DNA of 64,000 nucleotides from Citrobacter telavivensis (GTDB lineage: Bacteria > Pseudomonadota > Gammaproteobacteria > Enterobacterales > Enterobacteriaceae): contig CP045205.1 in NCBI GenBank assembly GCA_009363175.1, positions 62,001-126,000 on the forward strand, given 5' to 3'. The stretch's first letter is position 1; every line of letters begins with the position of its first letter. The notes under the pieces were generated by a model. It saw only the letters and a list, made by a program, of their open reading frames with translations, was not told the origin of the DNA and did not search any database. Below, piece after piece: positions 37,037 through 46,076 of the stretch. Both the position numbers and the translations under genes were made by a program.

Positions 37037-37633
37037 AGGAATTCCGGGTCCTTTGGTAAAAAACAACGTTATCGCTAGTTTGCCAGGCTCAATGTTGACC
37101 TTCCTCATCCCACTCTTGATTAGGCAGGGAGGAGTAGTGGGGATGAGCGAAAAAGTGTGATCGCCGCCACTTAAAGGTAGCGTACGGAATGAGGATTGGT
37201 GACGATTTCGCCGCACTAAAGATAAGGTTAACGCCGGGCAACGGCAAATTTCAGAAAGCACTCATCAGGTATATGTTAATGGAGAAATAGTTTCTAACCT
37301 GAAATATCAAAAGGCTGTCGGAATAATCGTACTGATATTAAATTCCTGTCGCGTTATAGGGCCACTTTCGCTAAAAAAGGCAAAGAGCGTAGGGATAAAA
37401 TGACCCTATTTAACACCGTAGAATCTCCCCTCCAACCCAGACTGTTTGCGCCTTGCGCGCGATTGAAAGCGGTTTCTGTCAGAGTTATAAAGATTTGTGA
37501 CAGAGTGCAAATTCAGAAACACAAAAAGACCTCTTAACTTGCAATAAGGTGTTTTCTGGCCGACCTTATATCTATTAATTACGAAGCGCAAAAAAAATCG
37601 CAGTCCCCCATTTTCCACAGTGAAGTGCTAACT
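37037..37633. promoter_or_regulatory. malP-malT divergent regulatory region
   Basis: 597 bases between divergent starts, AT-rich, no gene. On the malP side are three candidate MalT boxes: CCTCATCCC (37103-37111, read GGGATGAGG on the minus strand), AGGGAGGAG (37126-37134) and GGGGATGAG (37139-37147), near the consensus GGGGATGAGG. On the malT side is a CRP-like site (listed separately). MalT activates malPQ with maltotriose and ATP; CRP activates malT in E. coli. Confidence 0.7.
37494..37513. promoter_or_regulatory. malT: CRP-like site upstream of malT
   Basis: TGTGA (37496-37500), six bases CAGAGT, then GCAAA. The left half is a perfect CRP half-site and the stretch TTGTGACAGAGTGCAAATTC resembles what I recall of the E. 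coli malT CRP site, which also has a degenerate right half. It is about 135 bases before the malT start codon. Confidence 0.65.
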
Positions 37634-40339
37634 ATGTTGATTCCGTCTAAACTCAGTCGTCCGGTTCGACTCGACCATACGGTGGTTCGTGAGCGCCTGT
37701 TGGCTAAACTTTCCGGCGCGAACAATTTCAGGCTGGCTCTGGTAACAAGTCCTGCAGGTTATGGGAAGACCACGCTCATTTCACAATGGGCTGCCGGGAA
37801 AAGTGAGCTCGGCTGGTACTCGCTGGATGAGGGAGACAACCAGCAGGAGCGTTTTGCCAGCTATCTGATTGCCGCGGTACAGCAGGCCACCAACGGTCAT
37901 TGCACCACCAGCGAAGTGATGGTGCAAAAACGTCAGTATGTCAGTCTGACCTCGCTTTTCGCGCAGCTCTTTATTGAGCTGGCGGAGTGGCATCGCCCGC
38001 TGTATCTGGTCATCGACGATTACCACCTGATCACTAACCCGGTGATTCATGAATCCATGCGCTTCTTCCTGCGCCACCAGCCTGAAAATCTCACGCTGGT
38101 GGTGCTGTCGCGTAACTTGCCGCAGTTGGGGATTGCCAACCTGCGCGTGCGCGATCAGCTTCTGGAGATAGGCAGTCAGCAACTGGCCTTTAATCACCAG
38201 GAAGCAAAACAGTTTTTTGACCGCCGTTTATCCTCCCCCATCGAAGCCGCCGAAAGCAGTCGGATGTGTGACGATGTGGCGGGCTGGGCGACAGCATTAC
38301 AGCTCATCGCCCTCTCTGCGCGGCAGAACAACCACTCTGCGCACCAGTCGGCACGCCGTCTGGCAGGCATTAACGCCAGCCATCTCTCGGATTATCTGGT
38401 CGATGAAGTGCTGGACAGCGTCGATGTCAGCACCCGTCTCTTCCTGTTGAAAAGCGCGGTGTTACGCTCAATGAACGACGCGCTGATCGTTCGTGTGACC
38501 GGTGAAGAGAACGGTCAGATGCGACTGGAAGAGATTGAGCGCCAGGGGCTTTTCCTGCAACGGATGGATGACACCGGCGAATGGTTCAGCTACCACCCGC
38601 TGTTTGGCAGCTTCCTGCGTCAGCGCTGCCAGTGGGAACTGGCGACAGAGTTACCTGATATCCATCGCGCCGCCGCGGAGAGCTGGATGGCGCAGGGCTT
38701 CCCCAGTGAAGCCATCCACCACGCGCTGGCGGCGGGCGATGCGCATATGCTGCGTGATATCTTGCTTAACCACGCGTGGGGATTGTTTAACCACAGCGAA
38801 CTGGCACTGCTGGAAGAGTCGTTAAAAGCGCTGCCGTGGGAAAGCCTGCTGGAAAATCCGCGTCTGGTGTTGCTTCAGGCCTGGCTGATGCAGAGCCAGC
38901 ACCGCTACAGCGAAGTGAACACCCTGCTGGCCCGTGCTGAACAAGAGATTCAGGGGGTGATGGACAGCACGCTGCACGCCGAATTTAACGCGCTCCGCGC
39001 TCAGGTGGCGATCAACGACGGTAATCCTGATGAGGCCGAGCATCTGGCAAAACAAGCGCTGGATGAGCTGCCCATCGCCTTGTACTACAGCCGTATTGTG
39101 GCGACCTCGGTACACGGTGAAGTGCTGCACTGTAAGGGCGATCTCTCTCGTTCTTTAACGCTGATGCAGCAGACCGAACAGATGGCGCGTCATCATGATG
39201 TCTGGCACTACGCGCTCTGGAGTTTGATCCAGCAAAGTGAAATTCTCTTTGCCCAGGGATTTTTGCAGGCCGCCTGGGAAACTCAGGAGAAAGCGTTCCA
39301 GTTGATTAAAGATCAGCATCTGGAACAGTTGCCCATGCACGAGTTCCTGGTGCGCATTCGTGCCCAACTGCTGTGGGCGTGGGCGCGACTGGACGAATCG
39401 GAAGCCTCTGCGCGCAGCGGCATCGAAGTGCTCTCCGCCTTTCAGCCGCAGCAGCAGCTACAGTGCCTGGCGCTGCTGGTGCAGTGCTCGCTGGCCCGTG
39501 GCGATCTGGACAATGCCCGCAGCCATCTTAACCGTCTTGAGAATCTGCTTGGCAACGGTCACTACCATAGCGACTGGATCTCAAACGCCGACAAGGTTCG
39601 GGTGATCTACTGGCAAATGACCGGCGATAAAAAGTCGGCCGCCAACTGGCTGCGCCAGACACCGAAACCGGAGTTTGCCAACAACCACTTCCTGCAAGGC
39701 CAGTGGCGCAACATCGCCAGAGCGCAAATTTTGCTGGGCGAATTTGAACCCGCAGAGATAGTCCTGGAAGAGCTGAATGAAAACGCGCGCAGCCTGCGTC
39801 TGATGAGCGACCTGAACCGTAACCTGCTGCTGCTTAACCAGTTGTACTGGCAGGCCGGACGCAAAAATGACGCTCAGCGCGTACTGCTTGATGCCCTGCA
39901 ATTAGCCAATCGCACCGGATTCATCAGCCATTTCGTGATTGAAGGTGAGTCGATGGCGCAACAGTTACGCCAGCTTATTCAACTGAATACATTGCCGGAA
40001 CTGGACCAGCACCGCGCACAGCGCATTCTGCGTGAAATCAACCAGCATCACCGCCACAAGTACGCCCACTTTGACGAAGGCTTTGTGGAGCGCCTGCTGA
40101 ATCATCCGGAAGTGCCGGAGCTTATCCGCACCAGTCCGCTGACGCAGCGAGAATGGCAGGTTCTGGGACTGATTTATTCTGGCTACAGCAACGAACAAAT
40201 CGCTGGCGAACTGGCGGTGGCGGCAACCACTATCAAGACGCATATCCGTAATCTGTATCAGAAACTCGGCGTGGCGCACCGTCAGGATGCGGTACAACAC
40301 GCACAGCGACTGCTGAAAATGATGGGTTATGGGGTATAG
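37634..40339 (+). CDS. malT: maltose regulon transcriptional activator MalT
   Basis: STAND-class ATPase activator of 901 residues switched on by maltotriose plus ATP. The ATG at 37634 (MLIPSKLSRP) matches E. coli; a GTG three codons earlier is in frame. Seen: Walker A SPAGYGKTT (39-47), Walker B LYLVIDDYHL, winged-helix and DT3 TPR-like sensor domain (about 440-800), and a C-terminal LuxR-type helix-turn-helix (LTQREWQVLGLIYSGYSNEQ, about 830-895). Divergent from malPQ. Confidence 0.98.
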   Translation: MLIPSKLSRPVRLDHTVVRERLLAKLSGANNFRLALVTSPAGYGKTTLISQWAAGKSELGWYSLDEGDNQQERFASYLIAAVQQATNGHCTTSEVMVQKRQYVSLTSLFAQLFIELAEWHRPLYLVIDDYHLITNPVIHESMRFFLRHQPENLTLVVLSRNLPQLGIANLRVRDQLLEIGSQQLAFNHQEAKQFFDRRLSSPIEAAESSRMCDDVAGWATALQLIALSARQNNHSAHQSARRLAGINASHLSDYLVDEVLDSVDVSTRLFLLKSAVLRSMNDALIVRVTGEENGQMRLEEIERQGLFLQRMDDTGEWFSYHPLFGSFLRQRCQWELATELPDIHRAAAESWMAQGFPSEAIHHALAAGDAHMLRDILLNHAWGLFNHSELALLEESLKALPWESLLENPRLVLLQAWLMQSQHRYSEVNTLLARAEQEIQGVMDSTLHAEFNALRAQVAINDGNPDEAEHLAKQALDELPIALYYSRIVATSVHGEVLHCKGDLSRSLTLMQQTEQMARHHDVWHYALWSLIQQSEILFAQGFLQAAWETQEKAFQLIKDQHLEQLPMHEFLVRIRAQLLWAWARLDESEASARSGIEVLSAFQPQQQLQCLALLVQCSLARGDLDNARSHLNRLENLLGNGHYHSDWISNADKVRVIYWQMTGDKKSAANWLRQTPKPEFANNHFLQGQWRNIARAQILLGEFEPAEIVLEELNENARSLRLMSDLNRNLLLLNQLYWQAGRKNDAQRVLLDALQLANRTGFISHFVIEGESMAQQLRQLIQLNTLPELDQHRAQRILREINQHHRHKYAHFDEGFVERLLNHPEVPELIRTSPLTQREWQVLGLIYSGYSNEQIAGELAVAATTIKTHIRNLYQKLGVAHRQDAVQHAQRLLKMMGYGV

Positions 40340-40367
40340 CGCCACCGGTTTTTCACTGGCGTTAACC

Positions 40368-41276
40368 TCACATATGTTCTGACGCGAACTGGTGCGCCTG
40401 GCAGGTAATGAATTCCGCAAACGCCGTGACGCCAGGTGCAGGATGCCGTCCCTTCGGGGTCACCAGATAAATTGCCCGTTCCAGCGCCAGATCTTCAAAC
40501 GGCAAAATCACGATATCTTTATGGTTGAACTGGAACAGGGTTAAGCCGGTCGTAATACTGATCCCGTAATTGGCAGCAATCAGGCCCATCATCGTAGTGA
40601 GCTGTCGAACTTCCAGTTGATAATCAAAACTCATGGCCAGATTTTCACAGAGCTTATCGGTGTACTGCCGAATACTGGTCCCAACGCTGAAAGCAATAAA
40701 GGGATAATCGCAGACCTGACTGAGCGATACCGAAGATTGTTGTGCCAGAGGATGTTCGCGATGGCAGAGCAGATAAAATTTATCCGAGAACAATAGCGTC
40801 GAATCGAACGTGGTCAACGAGGGTTGCCCGGCGGTTAATGCCATGTCCGCCTGACCATCCAGCAATGCCTTCAGACAACGATCCCACTGGGTGTCGATCA
40901 GTTTCACATTACTTTGTGGCACCTTCTTACTGTATTTCACCAGGATTTCAGGTAGCCACTCCACCGCCAGCGAAGGCAACACCGCGAGGGTGATATCGTT
41001 GCTGTTTCCCGCCACCCGGTCTTTGATTTCACCCACGGCATCGTCGTGGCTCTGAACAATATTGCGCGCCAGATCGAGAAAATGAATGCCATCCGCATTC
41101 AACAATACTCGCCGCGTATCTCTGTCGAATAGCCGGTAGCCAATTTCCTCTTCCAGTGATGCAATCAGGGTACTAAACGCGGGCTGAGAAAGGTTAAACC
41201 GCCGGGCCGCCTGAGTAAAACTATCAGCCTCACTTAATATTAAAAAAGCCCTGAGTTGCTTAATCGAAAGATTCAT
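40368..41276 (-). CDS. LysR-family regulator of the adjacent acid-utilisation operon
   Basis: 302 residues. N-terminal winged helix-turn-helix (about 3-62: IKQLRAFLILSEADSFTQAA, then FNLSQPAFSTLIASLEEEIG) and a periplasmic-binding-like effector domain (about 90-295) with the FYLLCHREHPLA strand typical of LysR proteins. A clear AGGAGTG ribosome site precedes the ATG. It is transcribed away from the CitMHS transporter across a 417-base gap, the standard layout for a local LysR regulator. Effector unknown. Convergent with malT; the 28 bases between them hold only a weak CGCCA/TGGCG repeat. Confidence 0.9.
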   Translation of the reverse strand: MNLSIKQLRAFLILSEADSFTQAARRFNLSQPAFSTLIASLEEEIGYRLFDRDTRRVLLNADGIHFLDLARNIVQSHDDAVGEIKDRVAGNSNDITLAVLPSLAVEWLPEILVKYSKKVPQSNVKLIDTQWDRCLKALLDGQADMALTAGQPSLTTFDSTLLFSDKFYLLCHREHPLAQQSSVSLSQVCDYPFIAFSVGTSIRQYTDKLCENLAMSFDYQLEVRQLTTMMGLIAANYGISITTGLTLFQFNHKDIVILPFEDLALERAIYLVTPKGRHPAPGVTAFAEFITCQAHQFASEHM

Positions 41277-41693
41277 TTCACACTCCTGCCATCGGAATCA
41301 TTAATTATTTTATCGGTTTTTAAAATGAATAAAAGGCAGTTAATTTCTTTTTATGACCCACCCCACATTAACCACATTTTAATTTCGATAAACGAGTTCA
41401 CCCCCACTAAAGTCGTTTAAGCATAACAAACTCAACGCCCTAAATAACCCTCTGTTTATAAGGTTATTTTTATATCCAAACAAAATTGCTATAGCGTTAT
41501 TTTTATTTCAAATAATAGCATTAAGCCTTGCGTCAAATGACTCCATCGGATTTACAAATTAGTACCACCTGGCACACTGTGATAAAAATTAATGCACTGA
41601 TAAAACATATAACCCTCTGCACATAGTTAACATTGTATTTACTTTCATACATTCCGAAGCAGATAAATTTATAAAAATATTAAGGAGAAACAC
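41277..41693. promoter_or_regulatory. divergent control region, LysR gene / CitMHS operon
   Basis: 417 bases, clearly AT-richer than the flanking genes, with no open frame of note. GCTAT (41490-41494) and ATAGC (41515-41519) form a spaced inverted repeat that could suit a LysR dimer. No textbook CRP pair was found; TGTGA at 41579 lacks a matching right half. AAGGAGA lies 5-11 bases before the transporter ATG. Confidence 0.5.
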
Positions 41694-42998
41694 ATGCTGG
41701 CGCTAATAGGTGTGCTTACCATAGCCACCTTATTATTTTTTATCATGTCTAAAAGGATGTCACCTCTGGTTGCCCTGATCGTCATTCCGGTGATTGGCGC
41801 GCTGGCTGCAGGCTGCGGAACGGATACGGCAAAATATGTGGTCGAAGGCATCACAAAACTGGCCCCGATGGCGGCGATGTTTGTCTTTGCGATCGCTTTT
41901 TTTGGCGTCGTGACGGATGCCGGGATGTTTGACCCTATCGTGCGCGGCATTTTGCGCTTTGTAGGGACCAACCCGGTTAAAATCATCATCGGAACGGGTC
42001 TTCTGGCGCTTATCGCCCACCTTGACGGCAATGGCGCGGTAACCTTTTTAATTACGGTCCCCACCATGCTGCCGCTGTTCAATCGCCTCGGCATGGACAA
42101 ACGGATCCTGCTTGGCATTGTTGCGCTCAGCGCCGGGGTCAACTTTTTACCCTGGACCGGCCCGATGATTCGCGCCTCTGCCGCGTTGAACGTTACCACC
42201 CATGACCTCTTTATCCCGCTCATTCCGGCGCAGCTCGCGGGCCTGGGTTTTATGGTCATGATGGGCTGGTATTGGGGTAAGCGCGAAGAGAAACGTCTTG
42301 GCGCAGCCCACTTTGCCGCTGCCGCAGGCGATTTCTCGCATCATAAGGAACTGACCGAGCAGGAAAAAGTCCTGCGTCGCCCGCATCTTTTCTGGGTCAA
42401 CATCGCGCTGGTTATCGCCGTGATCGGCACGATGGTCTTCACCCGTATCTCCCCCACCGTCGCCTTCATGATCGCCCTGACGCTGGCGCTGATGATCAAC
42501 TATCCGAATGTTGAAATGCAGAAAGAACGGATCAACGCCCACGCCAAAGCCGCGCTGATGATGGCCAGCATCCTGTTCGCAGCAGGGGCATTTACCGGGA
42601 TCATGGGCGGCGCGGGCATGCTTAAAGCGATGTCTCACGCGGCGGTGGAGTTTATGCCTGCGGCGCTGGCGTCCCATATTCCGTTCATCGTCGGCCTTAT
42701 CTCGATGCCGCTGTCGCTGATTTTCGATCCCGACTCTTACTACTTCGGCATTATGCCTGTCGTCGCGCATACCGTGGACATCATGGGTATCCCCGCCATT
42801 CAGGTCGCTCAGGCATCGGTGCTGGGTCAGATGACCACCGGCTTCCCGGTCAGCCCACTGACCCCCGCGACCTTCCTGTTGGTCAGCCTTGCCGGTGTCG
42901 ACCTCGCGGATCACCAAAAATTCTCCATCCCGGTCCTGTGGGCAGCCAGCGTCATTATGACCTTTGCCGCCGCCCTCACCGGCGTCTTCCCGATTTAA
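41694..42998 (+). CDS. CitMHS-family carboxylate transporter
   Basis: 434-residue polytopic membrane protein with about 11-12 hydrophobic helices. N-terminus MLALIGVLTIATLLFFIM, ALIVIPVIGALAAG and the LIAHLDGNGAVTFLITVPTM segment (about 104-122) match CitMHS/CitM-type proton symporters, which import citrate complexed with metal ions. A second signature, MPLSLIFDPDSYYFGIMP, is near 340. First gene of the operon, so it probably imports the substrate. Citrate itself is possible, but the downstream enzymes suggest another carboxylate or keto acid. Substrate is inferred, not known. Confidence 0.88.
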   Translation: MLALIGVLTIATLLFFIMSKRMSPLVALIVIPVIGALAAGCGTDTAKYVVEGITKLAPMAAMFVFAIAFFGVVTDAGMFDPIVRGILRFVGTNPVKIIIGTGLLALIAHLDGNGAVTFLITVPTMLPLFNRLGMDKRILLGIVALSAGVNFLPWTGPMIRASAALNVTTHDLFIPLIPAQLAGLGFMVMMGWYWGKREEKRLGAAHFAAAAGDFSHHKELTEQEKVLRRPHLFWVNIALVIAVIGTMVFTRISPTVAFMIALTLALMINYPNVEMQKERINAHAKAALMMASILFAAGAFTGIMGGAGMLKAMSHAAVEFMPAALASHIPFIVGLISMPLSLIFDPDSYYFGIMPVVAHTVDIMGIPAIQVAQASVLGQMTTGFPVSPLTPATFLLVSLAGVDLADHQKFSIPVLWAASVIMTFAAALTGVFPI

Positions 42999-43032
42999 CA
43001 GCACATTTCTTGTGACGAATTAAGGAAATAGA

Positions 43033-44373
43033 ATGAAAACAATTCGAATTGGTTCCGGAGCAGGCTACGCAGGCGATCGCATTGAACCTGCGGTTGAACT
43101 GGCCGAAAAAGGGGAACTGGATTATCTGGTGTTTGAATGTCTGGCAGAGCGCACCATCGCCATTGGACAAAAACAGAAGCAACAGGATCCGAACAAAGGC
43201 TATAACGAACTGCTCGACGCGCGGATGCGCGCGGTGTTACCGACCTGTCACGCTAAAAGCGTGCGGATCATCTCTAACATGGGTTCCGCCAACCCGGTCG
43301 CCGCCGGAAAAGCAGTGCTGAAGATAGCCCAGGAGCTGGGTCTGCATGGCCTTAAAGTCGCGGTAGTCACTGGCGATGAGGTGTTGTCACTTATTCAGTC
43401 GATGGACCTGACGCTGGATGAAGCCGGCGTCCCCGTCTCTCGCTTTGAAAAAACCTTACTTTCTGCAAACGCGTATTTAGGTGCCGCGGGGTTACTGGAA
43501 GCGCTTGATTCCGATGCGGATGTAGTGATTGCCGGACGCGTCGCGGACCCTTCTCTTTTCCTTGCGCCGATGATGCATGAGTTCAACTGGGCCGCTGATG
43601 ACTGGCAGCATCTGGGCCTGGGGACCTGTATCGGTCATCTTCTGGAATGCGCCGGACAAATCACCGGCGGATATTATGCCGATCCGGGAGTGAAGGATGT
43701 CCCTCGTCTGGCACATCTCGGTTTCCCGCTGGCTGAAGTCAGTGAAGATGGCAACGCCACCATTACCAAAGTGGCCGGTTCCGGCGGACGGGTCACCGAA
43801 GACACCTGCAAAGAGCAACTGCTGTACGAAATCCACCGGCCGGATCGTTATCTCACCCCTGACGTGGTCGCTGACTTTAGCCATGTGCGTTTCAGCCAGT
43901 GCGGTCCGGATGCCGTGCGGGTTACCGGCGCGACGGGCGCGCCACGCACCGAAACGCTGAAGGTTTCCGTCGGTTATCAGGATGGCTTTATCGGTGAAGG
44001 TGAAATTTCCTACGCCGGTCCGGGCGCGGTAAATCGCGGCCGTCTCGCTCTCGATATCGTGCGTGAGCGCTTTGCCATTTGCCACGTCAATGCCGAAGAA
44101 ACGCGTTATGACCTCATTGGCGTCAATGCGCTGCATGGTGAAACGCGCGGTCAGTACAGCGATCCTTATGAAGTGCGCGCCCGCGTTGCTGCCCGCTGCG
44201 CCACCCGCGCGCAGGCGGTTACCGTCGGTAACGAAGTGGAAACGCTCTATACCAACGGTCCTGCGGGCGGCGGCGGCGTCATGAAATCCGTAAAAGAAAT
44301 CCTGGCGATGGATTCCACGCTTATTCCGCGTCAATGCGTTCAACACCACGTTACCGTACTGGAGAATAAATAA
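43033..44373 (+). CDS. AtuA-family acyclic terpene utilisation-like protein (main domain)
   Basis: 446 residues of the AtuA/DUF1446 family, first met in the Pseudomonas citronellol pathway; its reaction is not established. Seen: an N-terminal IRIGSGAGYAGDRIEPA stretch, DYLVFECLAERT (about 30-41), SNMGSANPVAAG (about 81-92), GRVADPSLFLAP, and a Gly-rich C-terminus NGPAGGGG. Preceded by AAGGAAATAG. The C-terminal ferredoxin-like domain that some AtuA proteins carry is a separate gene here, starting at the stop codon (TAATG). Confidence 0.85.
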   Translation: MKTIRIGSGAGYAGDRIEPAVELAEKGELDYLVFECLAERTIAIGQKQKQQDPNKGYNELLDARMRAVLPTCHAKSVRIISNMGSANPVAAGKAVLKIAQELGLHGLKVAVVTGDEVLSLIQSMDLTLDEAGVPVSRFEKTLLSANAYLGAAGLLEALDSDADVVIAGRVADPSLFLAPMMHEFNWAADDWQHLGLGTCIGHLLECAGQITGGYYADPGVKDVPRLAHLGFPLAEVSEDGNATITKVAGSGGRVTEDTCKEQLLYEIHRPDRYLTPDVVADFSHVRFSQCGPDAVRVTGATGAPRTETLKVSVGYQDGFIGEGEISYAGPGAVNRGRLALDIVRERFAICHVNAEETRYDLIGVNALHGETRGQYSDPYEVRARVAARCATRAQAVTVGNEVETLYTNGPAGGGGVMKSVKEILAMDSTLIPRQCVQHHVTVLENK

Positions 44374-44672
44374 TGAAATTACGTGAAATCGCTCATTCCC
44401 GTACCGGAGATAAAGGAAATATTTCCAATATTTCATTAATTGCCTGGCGCCCGGAAGATTATGCCACGCTGGCAGAACAGGTCACCGCCGAAAAAGTCAA
44501 AGCCTGGTTTGGCGATATCGTACAGGGCGAAGTGATTCGTTATGAATTACCGGAACTCGGCGCGCTAAATTTCGTGATGCATAAAGCGCTGGGAGGTGGT
44601 GTCACTCGCTCACTGGCGCTCGATATGCACGGCAAAGGGCTAAGCTCTGCGTTACTGGATATGCCCATTTAA
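44373..44672 (+). CDS. AtuA C-terminal-domain-like small protein
   Basis: 99 residues beginning MKLREIAHSRTGDKGNISNI, with RYELPELGALNFVMHKALGG and a conserved GGGVTRSL turn. This matches the C-terminal ferredoxin-fold domain found fused to AtuA in other bacteria. Start overlaps the preceding stop (TAATG), so it is translationally coupled to the 446-residue partner and probably forms a complex with it. No catalytic residues can be named. Its GDKG motif near 12-15 is strongly conserved in relatives I recall. Confidence 0.82.
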   Translation: MKLREIAHSRTGDKGNISNISLIAWRPEDYATLAEQVTAEKVKAWFGDIVQGEVIRYELPELGALNFVMHKALGGGVTRSLALDMHGKGLSSALLDMPI

Positions 44673-44701
44673 TTTTTCGGACACCAACATCCTCACGCTT
44701 C

Positions 44702-44723
44702 GGCGGGATTTCATTATCCCGCC
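44702..44723 (+). other. strong intra-operon hairpin without T-tract
   Basis: GGCGGGAT (44702-44709), loop TTCATT, ATCCCGCC (44716-44723). It lies in the 88-base gap between the small AtuA-like gene and the CoA-transferase genes and is followed by AGAGGATCC, not Ts. It is more likely an RNA processing or stability element, or a partial terminator, than a full stop. Confidence 0.6.
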
Positions 44724-44760
44724 AGAGGATCCCTGTCCTCAAAACAGCAAGTACACCATT

Positions 44761-45417
44761 ATGCAAAACAAAAGAATAACGGCGGATAAATTCCGCGAAT
44801 TATTACATGACGGCATGAGCATTATGTTTGGCGGCTTCATGGGCGTCGGGACGCCGGAATATCTGGTGGCAGAAATTATGCGTTCCGGGGTGAAAGAATT
44901 AACGCTTATCGGCAATGACACCGCATTTGTCGATAAAGGTATTGGTCCTCTGATTTCTAACGGCCAGGTCAAAAAAGTGATCGCCTCTCATATTGGCACC
45001 AACCCGGAAACCGGTAAAAAAATGATTTCCGGCGAACTCGATGTTCAGTTAGTGCCGCAAGGAACGCTCGCCGAACAGATCCGCGCGGGCGGCGCCGGAC
45101 TGGGGGGATTCCTCACGCAAACCGGACTGGGCACGGTGGTGGAAGAAAATAAACAAACGCTGCTGGTCAATGGTGAGAAATGGCTGCTGGAGCAACCTCT
45201 GCGCGCCGATCTCGCCATTCTTCTTGCCAGTCATGCCGATGAGGCCGGCAATCTCACCTATGACCTGACCGCCCGCAACTTCAACCCGGTGATGGCCCTA
45301 GCCGCCGATGTGGTCGTGGCCGAAACCCGCGACATCGGCGCGTTGGGAAGTATTCCTCCTGTGCACGTCATCACCCCCGGTGCGCTGGTGGATCATCTGT
45401 TCATGGAGGCCCAGTAA
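44761..45417 (+). CDS. 3-oxoacid CoA-transferase subunit A (AtoD-like)
   Basis: 218 residues of class I CoA transferase, alpha subunit. The family glycine motif is seen in IMFGGFMGVGTPEYLV (about 21-36), and RAGGAGLGGFLTQTGLGT near 108-125 is the GxGxxxTxxG-type stretch. Relatives move CoA from acetyl- or succinyl-CoA to acetoacetate or related acids. The ribosome site before the ATG is weak, unlike the rest of the operon. Alternative start at M20 would cut the first strand, so M1 is kept. Coupled to the beta subunit by TAATG. Confidence 0.92.
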   Translation: MQNKRITADKFRELLHDGMSIMFGGFMGVGTPEYLVAEIMRSGVKELTLIGNDTAFVDKGIGPLISNGQVKKVIASHIGTNPETGKKMISGELDVQLVPQGTLAEQIRAGGAGLGGFLTQTGLGTVVEENKQTLLVNGEKWLLEQPLRADLAILLASHADEAGNLTYDLTARNFNPVMALAADVVVAETRDIGALGSIPPVHVITPGALVDHLFMEAQ

Positions 45418-46076
45418 TGAACGCAAAAGAACTTATTGCCCGCCGCGTGGCGCAAGAGTTACACGACGGCGACGTCGTTAATCTGGGCATTGGCCTGCCG
45501 ACGCAGGTCGCGAACTACCTGGCCGAGGATATTCAGGTCACGTTGCAGTCGGAAAATGGTTTTCTTGGCCTCGGCCCTCTGGACGAAGTGAATGCCTGTC
45601 TCGTCAATGCAGGCGGTCAGCCGTGCGGCATGATCCCAGGCGCGGCAATGTTCGACAGTTGCTTCTCTTTCGCTCTTATTCGCGGGGGACATGTTGATGT
45701 CTGCGTGCTCGGCGGTTTGCAGGTCGATGAACGCGGAAATCTCGCCAACTGGATGGTGCCCGGAAAAATGGTGCCAGGCATGGGTGGGGCAATGGACCTC
45801 GTGGCTGGTGCAAAAAAAGTCATCATTGCGATGGAGCACTGCGCTAAAAATGGCGAGCCAAAGCTGCTACACCGCTGCAGTTACCCCTTAACGGCGGTTG
45901 GCAAAGTCAGCAAAGTCATCACCGAACTCGCCGTATTCAGCTTTGTGAACGGCGAAATGATCCTCGACGAAATCAGCGACACCCTCACGCTTGATGAACT
46001 TCGTGCGCGTACGGAAGCACACTTCCGTGTTTGTGCACACCTGAAAACACTGCAGCCCGTGGAGGCTCTGGCATGA
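45417..46076 (+). CDS. 3-oxoacid CoA-transferase subunit B (AtoA-like)
   Basis: 219 residues, beta subunit partner of the preceding gene. The catalytic glutamate is E46 in SENGFLGLG, the residue that forms the glutamyl-CoA thioester in class I enzymes. GGHVDVCVLGGLQVD and WMVPGKMVPGMGGAMDLV (about 120-137) are typical of the family. Start overlaps the alpha stop (TAATG) and its own stop overlaps the thiolase start (ATGA), so the three are translated as a block. Confidence 0.93.
   Translation: MNAKELIARRVAQELHDGDVVNLGIGLPTQVANYLAEDIQVTLQSENGFLGLGPLDEVNACLVNAGGQPCGMIPGAAMFDSCFSFALIRGGHVDVCVLGGLQVDERGNLANWMVPGKMVPGMGGAMDLVAGAKKVIIAMEHCAKNGEPKLLHRCSYPLTAVGKVSKVITELAVFSFVNGEMILDEISDTLTLDELRARTEAHFRVCAHLKTLQPVEALA

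Noticed and set aside
37037..37261. Extended N-terminus of malP
   Set aside because: The frame runs through the MalT-box promoter and would add 75 residues not found in the family.
40340..40367. Terminator between malT and the LysR gene
   Set aside because: Only a five-base CGCCA/TGGCG stem with a 12-base loop and no T-tract after it; too weak to call.
41579..41600. CRP site before the CitMHS operon
   Set aside because: TGTGA is followed at the right distance by TTAAT, which matches poorly to TCACA.
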